The position numbers and the translations under genes were made by a program. From NCBI GenBank assembly GCA_030587435.1, contig JAUQZC010000179.1:1-5165 (forward strand): a DNA stretch of 5,165 nucleotides. Direction: 5' to 3'. The stretch is from Candidatus Baldrarchaeota archaeon. GTDB lineage: Archaea > Asgardarchaeota > Baldrarchaeia > Baldrarchaeales > DXJG01. The notes beneath the pieces are model-generated. The model saw nothing but the letters and a program-made list of their open reading frames with translations. It was not told the DNA's origin and searched no databases. Shown in pieces: positions 1-5,158 of the stretch; the stretch's first letter is position 1; every line of letters starts with the position of its first letter.

Positions 1-524
1 TTAACTAACGCTTCAAACATCTCAACAAGCCTTTTCTCTTCATCATGATATAATCTACAACCAGGCTGCAAAGCCACTCTCAAATTCTTGAGAGGTTTTA
101 CAACAGCCTTAGAAATAGTATCCAAACCTATTTCATCATGTAAAACTTCTATAGCGTGAAGCACTTCCACCGTACCTTTAAATTCCCTGCCAATTGTCTG
201 CAAATCACGATTAACCTTGTCTTTAAGCTCCTTATCATTCTTCAAGCTTTCATTAACCTTGTTAAGCGTATCAAAACAACCATTACAAATAGTCATAATG
301 TTTGCATTCAATTTCTCTGCTATTGAAATGTTTCTGGCTGCAATGTGAATCCACAAGTTCTCGTCAAATTGTCTACTAATTTCAGGATCTGAGCAACAAG
401 TTGCTCCTTCCATATCAACCAGTTCTACACCTAACTTCTCAAATGATTTCCTTGCTGCAGCTTCCACATGAAATTGGCTGGCAGGTATGGTGCAGCCGAG
501 GAAAAACGCAAATCTTTTCTCCAT
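1..524 (-). CDS. hdrB: Heterodisulfide reductase subunit B (HdrB)-like protein, 3' end cut off by window edge
   Basis: This is the N-terminal 174 residues of an HdrB-like protein; the family is usually a little under 300 residues. HdrB holds two CCG domains that bind non-cubane [4Fe-4S] clusters, which cleave the CoM-S-S-CoB disulfide in methanogens; relatives act on other or unknown thiol/disulfide substrates. The first CCG domain is complete: FLGCT with Cys11, the pair Cys43-Cys44 and CNGC with Cys80 and Cys83, at spacings matching the methanogen enzyme as I remember it. Cys156 in QPGC opens the second CCG domain, whose remainder lies off the left edge. The start is the ATG at 524, preceded by GGTGA at 531-535 with six bases of spacing. 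The gene follows the HdrC-like gene by 14 bases, so it is the last visible gene of the operon. Family assignment is firm. The physiological substrate is not known, and no HdrA is visible. Confidence 0.88.
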   Translation of the reverse strand, partial: MEKRFAFFLGCTIPASQFHVEAAARKSFEKLGVELVDMEGATCCSDPEISRQFDENLWIHIAARNISIAEKLNANIMTICNGCFDTLNKVNESLKNDKELKDKVNRDLQTIGREFKGTVEVLHAIEVLHDEIGLDTISKAVVKPLKNLRVALQPGCRLYHDEEKRLVEMFEALV

Positions 525-538
525 CTCTCTTCACCAAC

Positions 539-805
539 TTAAACTAGTTTTTTCTTTTTCTCTAAACCAATTAACTTAGATATCTCTTCAAGTTCTTTTA
601 CAGCTTCCTTAAATTTCCAAGCTGTGGGTGGAACAGATTCTAATCCTATTTCCTCTCGTTCATCAGCAGTGAAATCTGAAAACTGCGGTAAATGAGCGCT
701 AGTTAAAAGTGCTCTAATGGCTCCAGCATAGGTTTCCGGGAATTTTTTTAAAGGCTTACGTAAAGGATAGAGATCTCTATTTTCCTCCAATAACCTCCAC
801 CCCAT
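539..805 (-). CDS. HdrC-like protein reduced to the C-terminal helical domain, without Fe-S motifs
   Basis: This 88-residue protein contains no cysteine. Its second half (around residues 50-80: EREEIGLESVPPTAWKFKEA and then a run ending in LIGLEK) resembles the end of HdrC, where a LGL-x-PPT-x-(K/Y)-x-EA pattern precedes the C-terminal helix. Ordinary HdrC is roughly twice as long and begins with two CxxCxxCxxxCP ferredoxin motifs, all missing here. The gene lies between a four-cluster ferredoxin and hdrB, where hdrC is expected. Its ATG at 805 lies inside the ferredoxin gene, giving a 29-base overlap in a different frame. That ATG has no clear Shine-Dalgarno site, and a stop codon lies four codons upstream in the same frame. 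A TTG at 790 is an alternative start. I infer that it serves as an adaptor between HdrB and the adjacent ferredoxin. It could also be a decayed or frameshifted remnant. Confidence 0.65.
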   Translation of the reverse strand: MGWRLLEENRDLYPLRKPLKKFPETYAGAIRALLTSAHLPQFSDFTADEREEIGLESVPPTAWKFKEAVKELEEISKLIGLEKKKKLV

Positions 806-1295
806 ACAGTTCTTTTAACATTCTTCTTGCTTCCTCTCTCGTAACAAGCTGCAATGCCCCAGTAGTACAATACTTTACGCACTTAGGATCTATGGTGCCA
901 GTTTCTTTATCGTAGCAGAGATCACATTTCCATGAAACCTTAGTTTCAAAGTCAAAGCGTGGATTAGATAGCGGACAAGCGTAATTGCAAGATCGGCATC
1001 CAATGCATTTAAGACTATCAATAAACACCCAACCTGTTTCTTCGTCCTTTGTTATTGCGTCTACTGGACACGCAGCTGCGCAAACAGGTTCTTCGCAATG
1101 GGAACATCTAATGGATTCAAAAACCCCAGGGTTATCAGGATCTTCCACAACCTGATTGCGGGATTTATCGTAACTCAAAACACCAAAATGGTGAAAAGAG
1201 CAAACTATCATGCAAACAGTACACCCAGAACACTTATTTCTATTATGAACAATTACATAGGGACCTTTTTCCTTAACAAGCTTTAAAACACTCAT
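777..1295 (-). CDS. Four-cluster [4Fe-4S] ferredoxin, HycB/DmsB-like electron-transfer subunit
   Basis: This 172-residue protein has exactly 16 cysteines in four groups: 22/25/28/32 (CxxCxxCxxxC), 64/67/72/76 (CxxCxxxxCxxxCP), 97/100/103/107 (CxxCxxCxxxCP) and 124/127/139/143 (CxxC-x11-CxxxC). This is the layout of the HycB/DmsB/CooF family, soluble subunits that carry electrons between a catalytic partner and a second redox protein. There is no signal peptide or membrane segment, so it should act in the cytoplasm. The ATG at 1295 follows GGAGG with eight bases of spacing, and that GGAGG overlaps the TAG stop of the small-subunit gene upstream. Its end overlaps the HdrC-like gene by 29 bases. 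By position it probably wires the hydrogenase-like module to the HdrB side. It could instead serve an unseen formate dehydrogenase or aldehyde oxidoreductase. Confidence 0.85.
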   Translation of the reverse strand: MSVLKLVKEKGPYVIVHNRNKCSGCTVCMIVCSFHHFGVLSYDKSRNQVVEDPDNPGVFESIRCSHCEEPVCAAACPVDAITKDEETGWVFIDSLKCIGCRSCNYACPLSNPRFDFETKVSWKCDLCYDKETGTIDPKCVKYCTTGALQLVTREEARRMLKELYGVEVIGGK

Positions 1296-1307
1296 TTTGT
1301 TTTCCTC

Positions 1308-1751
1308 CTAATCTTTTGCTAAAGCCTTTTGTATACATTGAGCAATACCCACAATAATTGCCTCAGGTTTAGGTGGACAACCAGGAACATATACATCTAC
1401 GGGTATTATTTTGTCTACGGGACCACCAAAAGTGTAGGTAGGATTATCATCGTCCCTTAGAAAAACTCCTCCAGTTGTTGCGCAAGCACCCACAGCAACA
1501 ACTCCTTTTGGTTCTGTCATTTGATTGTATATTCTCTTAATTACGGGTACCATTGCTTTAGGAACTATACCCGTTACAACCATGATATCTGCATACCTTG
1601 GATTATTAGTTAATACGATTCCGATTCTTTCTACATCGTATCTAGGGGTTAATGCTGCTGCTACTTCAATATCACATCCATTACATCCACCGCAATGTGC
1701 ATGAAACAGCCAAGGACTTCGAGTTCTAGCCCACTTCTTCCAACCCAACAC
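1308..1751 (-). CDS. [NiFe]-hydrogenase group 4 small subunit / NuoB-family protein (HycG/EchC/MbhJ type)
   Basis: This 147-residue protein carries the one [4Fe-4S] cluster that lies next to the catalytic site in group 4 hydrogenases and at the N2 position in complex I. The ligands are visible: HCGGCNGCDIE (Cys23 and Cys26), GAC at Cys90 and VPGCPPKPE at Cys125. The CNGCDIE form, rather than the adjacent Cys-Cys pair of NuoB, points to the Ech/Hyc/Mbh hydrogenase side of the family. Length is normal and no ligand is missing. The start is a GTG at 1751, read from AGGAGG with five bases of spacing; that site overlaps the TAG stop of the upstream ferredoxin gene. The large subunit with which it should pair is not in the window. 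The family is certain. Whether the complex makes hydrogen or performs Fpo-like electron transfer cannot be told without the large subunit. Confidence 0.9.
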   Translation of the reverse strand: MLGWKKWARTRSPWLFHAHCGGCNGCDIEVAAALTPRYDVERIGIVLTNNPRYADIMVVTGIVPKAMVPVIKRIYNQMTEPKGVVAVGACATTGGVFLRDDDNPTYTFGGPVDKIIPVDVYVPGCPPKPEAIIVGIAQCIQKALAKD

Positions 1752-1760
1752 GTTTTCCTC

Positions 1761-2333
1761 CTAAATATACTTTCTAGTATGCAAATTTAATCTTATAGCG
1801 AGTTTTTTCCTACAATCAGGACAATAATGTGAAGCAACTTCCACATCATGTAAAATTTGCTCCTTTAAAGCAGAATCTTTAATTTTTTCCTTAATCCTAT
1901 CAATAATTGCCTCAACTTGCCTATCCGGCATGAAATAGGTACCACAATTCTCACATTTTCTCAAGTCGAGAGAAATTGTTGAAACAGCTGAATCAACTTG
2001 ATCGGTTACCATGTTCCAGTTCTGAGAAAGCTTGATCGCCTCTTCTTGCGGACATATTAATTGACATCTTCCACAGTAAATACACCTACCAAGATACACC
2101 GTTAAAGTTCTCTTGCCGTCATCATCCACATATTTAATTGCTCCAGCAGAACACTGCATACTACATGCTGCGCAACCCACACATTTTTCCTCATCATATT
2201 CAGGTTGTCCTCGAAACATCGGCGCAACAAAAGCAGGCGGACCAAAGGGAAAGTCAACTGTTACACATTTTCCAAGTCCAGATAGTGAGGTTTTCAAGAG
2301 TTTACGTATTGCTCCAACCCTTTTTTCCTTCAT
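1761..2333 (-). CDS. HycF/HyfH/NuoI-type ferredoxin subunit with cysteine-pair C-terminal tail
   Basis: This is the bridging iron-sulfur subunit that passes electrons to the hydrogenase small subunit on the cytoplasmic face of the membrane. Counted from the ATG used here (190 residues), two ferredoxin motifs are seen at Cys51/54/57/61 and Cys84/87/90/94, with FRGQPEYDEEKC before the first, as in HycF. The first motif ends CSAG and lacks the usual proline after its fourth cysteine. The C-terminal half has CENC (127, 130) and CPDC (171, 174), a probable zinc- or metal-binding pair also found in HycF/HyfH and absent from NuoI. The gene follows the membrane-subunit gene almost directly. An in-frame TTG at 2342, touching the preceding TAG stop, is an alternative start giving 193 residues; I prefer the ATG at 2333. 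It ends nine bases before the small-subunit gene, and its stop codon forms part of that gene's ribosome site. Confidence 0.87.
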   Translation of the reverse strand: MKEKRVGAIRKLLKTSLSGLGKCVTVDFPFGPPAFVAPMFRGQPEYDEEKCVGCAACSMQCSAGAIKYVDDDGKRTLTVYLGRCIYCGRCQLICPQEEAIKLSQNWNMVTDQVDSAVSTISLDLRKCENCGTYFMPDRQVEAIIDRIKEKIKDSALKEQILHDVEVASHYCPDCRKKLAIRLNLHTRKYI

Positions 2334-2342
2334 TTTAATCAA

Positions 2343-3365
2343 CTACCCAATAATTTGTGCAAATGGAATATCAAACCAAGGCATGTAAAGTAGGTATGCC
2401 CAAATTATAGATAAAATCGAGAACACAAGAGGATATTTTATGAACCAAGCAAAAGCATCACTAGGTCTATATCTAGGCATGAGAACGGCGATTAACGCCC
2501 ATATAAAAACTATGATAGCTGTTAGCACCAAGAAGTAAATCACTGTTAGCCATGTGAAGCTTGTCATCGCTCCCCCGAGTAAAAAGTCTACTATTATTGT
2601 AGAAATCAAGAAAAATTTAATGTATCCTTCAATTTTGAATAGTCCAAGAAGCCAACCGCTATACTCGGCGAGAGGACCGTAGACAATTTCCTGTTCTGCC
2701 TCAACAATGTCAAAAGGCTTTACATGTATTTTCCCCAGTACAGAGAGAAACAACGCAATTGCAGCAAACGGATTAAGAAACAAAAACCAGGCAGGAAGGT
2801 CTATACCAAAAACGTTCAGTCTATGTGTCGTTTGATAATCTACTATTCCCTGTACACTTAGAACCGCATGTTTGACATGTCCAGTCATTAAAGCGATACT
2901 TAACAAACTTAATATAAAGGGCACTTCGTATGCAAGCAGCAACAAAATTTCTCTTTTACTTCCAACAACTCCATAAGGGGAACCACTAGAGGCTCCAGCA
3001 ATAACATAGGCAACCGGAGGGCCGTATAATAGGTAAATCAAGAGTAATACACCAATTTCGTGGTTTGAAAGAGGCGAAAATCCGGCAACTGGAACAAGCC
3101 AGAAAGTAGCTATGGTACATGCTAAGGCTAGGAACGGCGCAAAAAAGAAAAGCTTCTTTTTAGCTGTCCCTGGTACTTTGGGTTTTTTGCTTAAAAGCTT
3201 TAGAACGTCAGCAAATACCTGATACCATCGCGCAGGGAAATAAGGTCCTCTTCTCATCTGCATTCTAGCATATAACTTTCTGAATTCGTAGAAAAATATG
3301 CAACCTAGTGTGAATGCAACTATGGGTATTAATATAAATTCTAATATGGTCCAGACGAACGTCAT
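2343..3365 (-). CDS. NuoH/HycD/EchB-family membrane subunit
   Basis: This 340-residue integral membrane protein anchors the hydrophilic redox subunits and forms the start of the ion-translocating path in complex I-like enzymes and group 4 hydrogenases. About eight hydrophobic segments are visible, at roughly 4-25, 72-93, 104-124, 139-160, 190-210, 250-265, 270-295 and 310-328. Family motifs are RRGP at 38-41, followed by the amphipathic FADVLKLL stretch; YEVPF at 146-150; PFDIVEAEQEIVYG at 217-230; and EYSGW at 234-238. The acidic residues (E147, E222, E224, E226, E234, E246) that line the quinone-like cavity or proton path in the family are kept. Length is normal. The ATG at 3365 has GGGAGAG about nine bases before it. 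It lies 39 bases after the small membrane-protein gene and runs straight into the HycF-like gene. Sequence alone does not settle HycD versus EchB, MbhM or FpoH. Confidence 0.9.
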   Translation of the reverse strand: MTFVWTILEFILIPIVAFTLGCIFFYEFRKLYARMQMRRGPYFPARWYQVFADVLKLLSKKPKVPGTAKKKLFFFAPFLALACTIATFWLVPVAGFSPLSNHEIGVLLLIYLLYGPPVAYVIAGASSGSPYGVVGSKREILLLLAYEVPFILSLLSIALMTGHVKHAVLSVQGIVDYQTTHRLNVFGIDLPAWFLFLNPFAAIALFLSVLGKIHVKPFDIVEAEQEIVYGPLAEYSGWLLGLFKIEGYIKFFLISTIIVDFLLGGAMTSFTWLTVIYFLVLTAIIVFIWALIAVLMPRYRPSDAFAWFIKYPLVFSILSIIWAYLLYMPWFDIPFAQIIG

Positions 3366-3404
3366 ATTTTTTTCTCTCCCTTTCTTGGTGTTAAATTTGC
3401 ATAA

Positions 3405-3728
3405 TCATTTGCTTCCTTTTTCTTTCTTTTTTCTTGGGCTTAATAATTCTTCATCACTTATATATGGTGGAGCAGCATAACCTCCGGTAAAAATATCTTC
3501 TGCACGGACTTTTTTAGGGAAGAGAGATGGAATAGCTAGGTATGAAGCTATAGCAACAATCGAAACAATTAAGACTTCGATGAAAATCTCCTCGTAAAGG
3601 AAAAATCCACCATAGCAAGCTCTACACAAAAATATCCCGATTAAACCAATAATAAGCAATATTAACGTAGTGATAAGGAGAACTTTTCCAATTTTCTTGG
3701 ATTTAGATGAAGTTACGTTTTCCGTCAT
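3405..3728 (-). CDS. Small two-helix membrane protein, first gene of the Hdr/hydrogenase-like operon, function unknown
   Basis: This 107-residue protein has a lysine-rich N-terminus, two hydrophobic segments (about 14-35 and 47-69) separated by a short loop containing Cys35 and Cys39, and a charged C-terminal tail that is probably cytoplasmic and ends in a lysine-rich run. The tail motif AEDIFTGGYAAPP (76-88) vaguely recalls the cytosolic tail of NuoL/HyfB-type antiporter subunits, but this is from memory and weak. I do not recognise a family. Expression support is good: GGTGA at 3736-3740 lies seven bases before the ATG at 3728, and a TATA box lies about 65 bases upstream of the ATG. As first gene of the operon, 39 bases before the NuoH-like gene, it is probably a small accessory membrane subunit of the same complex. 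It might alternatively be the leftover end of a lost antiporter-like gene. Confidence 0.75.
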   Translation of the reverse strand: MTENVTSSKSKKIGKVLLITTLILLIIGLIGIFLCRACYGGFFLYEEIFIEVLIVSIVAIASYLAIPSLFPKKVRAEDIFTGGYAAPPYISDEELLSPRKKKEKGSK

Positions 3729-4053
3729 TTGAATGTCACCAACATTTAACCCCTAATCCATCATAACTGTCCTCAATAAAACAGAAATTCCTATATAAAT
3801 TTTTTAATCCAGAGGGACAGCTGCATGGAAACTATATTTACTGATTAATAGACTTTTATTGAAGTTTGTAAAAAATTGTGCGCAACTAATTTCGATAGTG
3901 TAAATTATTTAAAAAATACAAAAATGGCTAACATTATGCATAAATTTTTGCAAAATGAATAGATTGCGTAGTTGAAATACGCCGCTGAGAAATTTTGGAC
4001 ACGTTTAAAAGTTATGGTTTTTAAAAGTAAATATTTGAAGTTTAGTATAAAAA
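3729..4053. other. AT-rich intergenic gap without a gene
   Basis: These 325 bases lie between the operon and the nitroreductase gene. Apart from the operon promoter and leader at the left end I see no coding potential: open stretches on either strand are very short, for example an ATG frame of only 12 codons on the plus strand around 3924. A T5 run on the minus strand directly after the nitroreductase stop (4049-4053) may act as a weak archaeal terminator. A perfect 10-base palindrome, TTATGCATAA, lies at 3934-3943. No tRNA fold or direct repeat was found by eye. Confidence 0.6.
3791..3810 (-). promoter_or_regulatory. TATA/BRE promoter of the hydrogenase-like/Hdr operon
   Basis: On the minus strand the sequence reads GGATTAAAAA followed by ATTTATATAG, a good archaeal TATA box with a purine-rich BRE before it. 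A start of transcription near 3770 would leave a leader of about 40 bases containing the GGTGA site before the ATG at 3728. No comparable promoter was seen between the downstream genes, whose gaps are 39 bases or less, so they are probably transcribed together. The call is from pattern only. Confidence 0.6.
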
Positions 4054-4560
4054 TTAAGATATTTTTTCTCCGTATTTTTCATGATAAGTTAATTCTTTTA
4101 GTGGTTTTCTTGACGGAGGGTTAGGGATCCTTTTAGGGTATCCTAACGGTATAACTGTAAGCAAATGAAGTTCTTTAGGTATATTTAGCAGTTCTTTTGC
4201 TTTATCTCTATCCATGGTTCCTATCCAACATGTTCCAAGCCCTAGTTCCCAAGCTGCAAGCATCAAATTTTGAACCGCGCATGAACCATCAATTACATGT
4301 GCGTAAGATTTTCGGGGATCAGTAACAACAGCAATTACCACGGGAGCATCGGCTATAAACCAACCAAACTTAGCAAGCTTAGCCAACTTTTTCTTAGTTT
4401 CCTGATCCCTTATAACAATGAATTCCCATGGCTGACTATTCTTACTACTAGGAGCCCAACGAGCAGCATCCAAAACCTCCATTACCAACTCACCAGGTAC
4501 ATCTTTTTCCAGAAATTCCCTTACTGACCTTCTCTCCCTAATAACTTTGATAACGGACAT
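4054..4560 (-). CDS. Nitroreductase-family FMN-dependent oxidoreductase
   Basis: This 168-residue cytoplasmic flavoprotein belongs to the nitroreductase superfamily, whose members bind FMN as dimers and use NAD(P)H or other donors to reduce varied substrates; the natural substrate cannot be read from sequence. Family motifs are clear: RRSVREF at 10-16 (FMN phosphate and ribityl contact), APSSKNSQPWEF at 36-47, DGSCAVQNLMLAAWELGLGT at 91-110 at the dimer and flavin interface, and IPLGYP at 137-142. It is a compact form, common in archaea and anaerobes, and looks intact. The ATG at 4560 follows GGAGG at 4568-4572 with seven bases of spacing. It stands alone, separated by about 325 bases from the operon downstream and divergent from the decayed radical SAM gene, so it is probably an independent transcription unit. 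Confidence 0.9.
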   Translation of the reverse strand: MSVIKVIRERRSVREFLEKDVPGELVMEVLDAARWAPSSKNSQPWEFIVIRDQETKKKLAKLAKFGWFIADAPVVIAVVTDPRKSYAHVIDGSCAVQNLMLAAWELGLGTCWIGTMDRDKAKELLNIPKELHLLTVIPLGYPKRIPNPPSRKPLKELTYHEKYGEKIS

Positions 4561-4587
4561 GATTCAACCTCCATTACGAACAAACAG

Positions 4588-4609
4588 TTTTTAAATAATT
4601 TTTAAATGG
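4588..4609 (-). promoter_or_regulatory. Candidate TATA region for the nitroreductase gene
   Basis: The minus strand holds two tandem ATTTAAAAA-type boxes, at about 4598-4607 and 4588-4596. The distal one would place the transcription start near 4578, leaving an 18-base leader that includes the GGAGG site. The nearer one would start inside that site, so the distal one is more likely used. Confidence 0.5.
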
Positions 4610-4688
4610 TTTCTTTTTCTATATTTATCGGCCAATATATTAATTTCGGAAAATTGCTTCAAATAAGAGTCGCATCTGGGACTTCAGT

Positions 4689-4954
4689 ATGGTGGATGTG
4701 GTTCTTATTAATCCACTAGATATTCATTCAAAGTTTGCTTTGCTTTCGGTTTCCTAGCGAAACAAGAGAAACTATAAAGGTCACCATAAAATTTGCTAAG
4801 AAGATAGACCCGGACTATGCGGTATTTTCATTAGCAACACCCTACCTGGAACCAGATTTTACGAATTCTGCAAAAACTCGGTTTAATCAAGGTAAAGGAC
4901 TGGATACATTACAACCTAATTACACCAATAATAGAAACAGCGTATTTCGATTAA
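4689..4954 (+). pseudogene. Decayed B12-binding radical SAM protein gene: internal deletion plus frameshifts
   Basis: Family resemblance continues across several frames, which no single open frame explains. From the ATG at 4689 one frame reads MVDVVLINPLDIHSKFA, like the N-terminus of a cobalamin-binding radical SAM protein (NPP replaced by NPL), then stops at 4755. Near 4733 the resemblance jumps to CFAFGFPSETRETIK, a segment normally hundreds of residues later in the radical SAM domain, and continues with FAKKIDPDYAVFSLATPY. Past 4845 a second frame gives PGTRFYEFCK, and past 4877 a third gives LGLIKVKDWIHYNLITPIIETAYF, stopping at 4952-4954. Each frame change is explained by one lost base (in GGTTT-CCT, TAC-CTGGA and the A5 run at 4872-4876). 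The CxxxCxxC cluster site and most of the B12 domain are gone, so the product cannot work. An 86-codon frame from a TTG at 4735 is a by-product of this decay. Confidence 0.75.
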
Positions 4955-5017
4955 TTATCCTACAAATCAAATACGTCGTTAACTCGCTAAAGTAAGCGTA
5001 GCCGCTCTTTACTCCCA

Positions 5018-5048
5018 ATCTTTGTTTCATTTTTCTATGCTATTTTTA
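5018..5048 (+). terminator. T-rich tract, possible archaeal terminator
   Basis: The plus strand after the decayed gene has several T runs (TTTG, TTTC, TTTTTC, TATTTTTA) within about 30 bases and no strong GC hairpin, as is common for archaeal termination. It could be the old terminator of the radical SAM gene. The call rests on composition alone in an AT-rich region. Confidence 0.3.
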
Positions 5049-5049
5049 A

Positions 5050-5091
5050 TAGGTTTTTAGGTGATGGATATATCAATTTCTTAAAAACCTA
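5050..5091. repeat. Inverted repeat with 10-base arms, possible operator
   Basis: TAGGTTTTTA at 5050-5059 is matched exactly by its reverse complement TAAAAACCTA at 5082-5091, with 22 bases between. It lies directly before the candidate TATA box at about 5093-5102. Arms spaced this way just upstream of a TATA box suit a dimeric regulator site, for example for an activator or repressor of the gene at the right edge. A hairpin in the RNA is possible but would be AT-rich and weak. Confidence 0.45.
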
Positions 5092-5104
5092 AATATTTAA
5101 AACT
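5091..5104 (+). promoter_or_regulatory. Candidate TATA box for the gene at the right edge
   Basis: The plus strand reads AAATATTTAAAAC, a TATA-like element. Transcription would begin near 5125, giving a leader of about 35 bases before the ATG at 5159. Background AT content makes chance matches common, so the support is mainly the agreement of spacing with the downstream GAGGT and ATG. Confidence 0.4.
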
Positions 5105-5158
5105 TAATTACAAAAAGGATAAGTAATTCCAAAGCGGTTACCAACAATTAAGAGGTTC

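Noticed and set aside
1098..1286. Plus-strand open frame of 62 codons
   Set aside because: It lies opposite the 16-cysteine ferredoxin gene, has no family features, and is the antisense shadow of a well-supported gene.
2113..2388. Two overlapping plus-strand open frames (91 and 66 codons)
   Set aside because: Both are antisense to the HycF-like and NuoH-like genes, show no motif, and are not associated with a promoter.
3298..3480. Plus-strand open frame of 60 codons spanning a gene junction
   Set aside because: It is antisense to the ends of two operon genes; its hydrophobic composition mirrors the opposite strand.
3729..4053. A tRNA, CRISPR array or small gene in the 325-base gap
   Set aside because: No cloverleaf signals, no repeated units and no open frame with a ribosome site were found on either strand.
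4297..4527. Plus-strand open frame of 76 codons
   Set aside because: It is the shadow of the nitroreductase gene, whose motifs are unmistakable on the other strand.
4735..4995. Plus-strand open frame of 86 codons read as an intact gene from a TTG start
   Set aside because: Only its first part matches the radical SAM family; the homology continues in other frames, so it is a piece of a pseudogene rather than a working gene.
5061..5067. GTGATGG as the C box of a C/D box guide RNA
   Set aside because: The match to RTGATGA is imperfect and no CTGA D box lies at the right distance.
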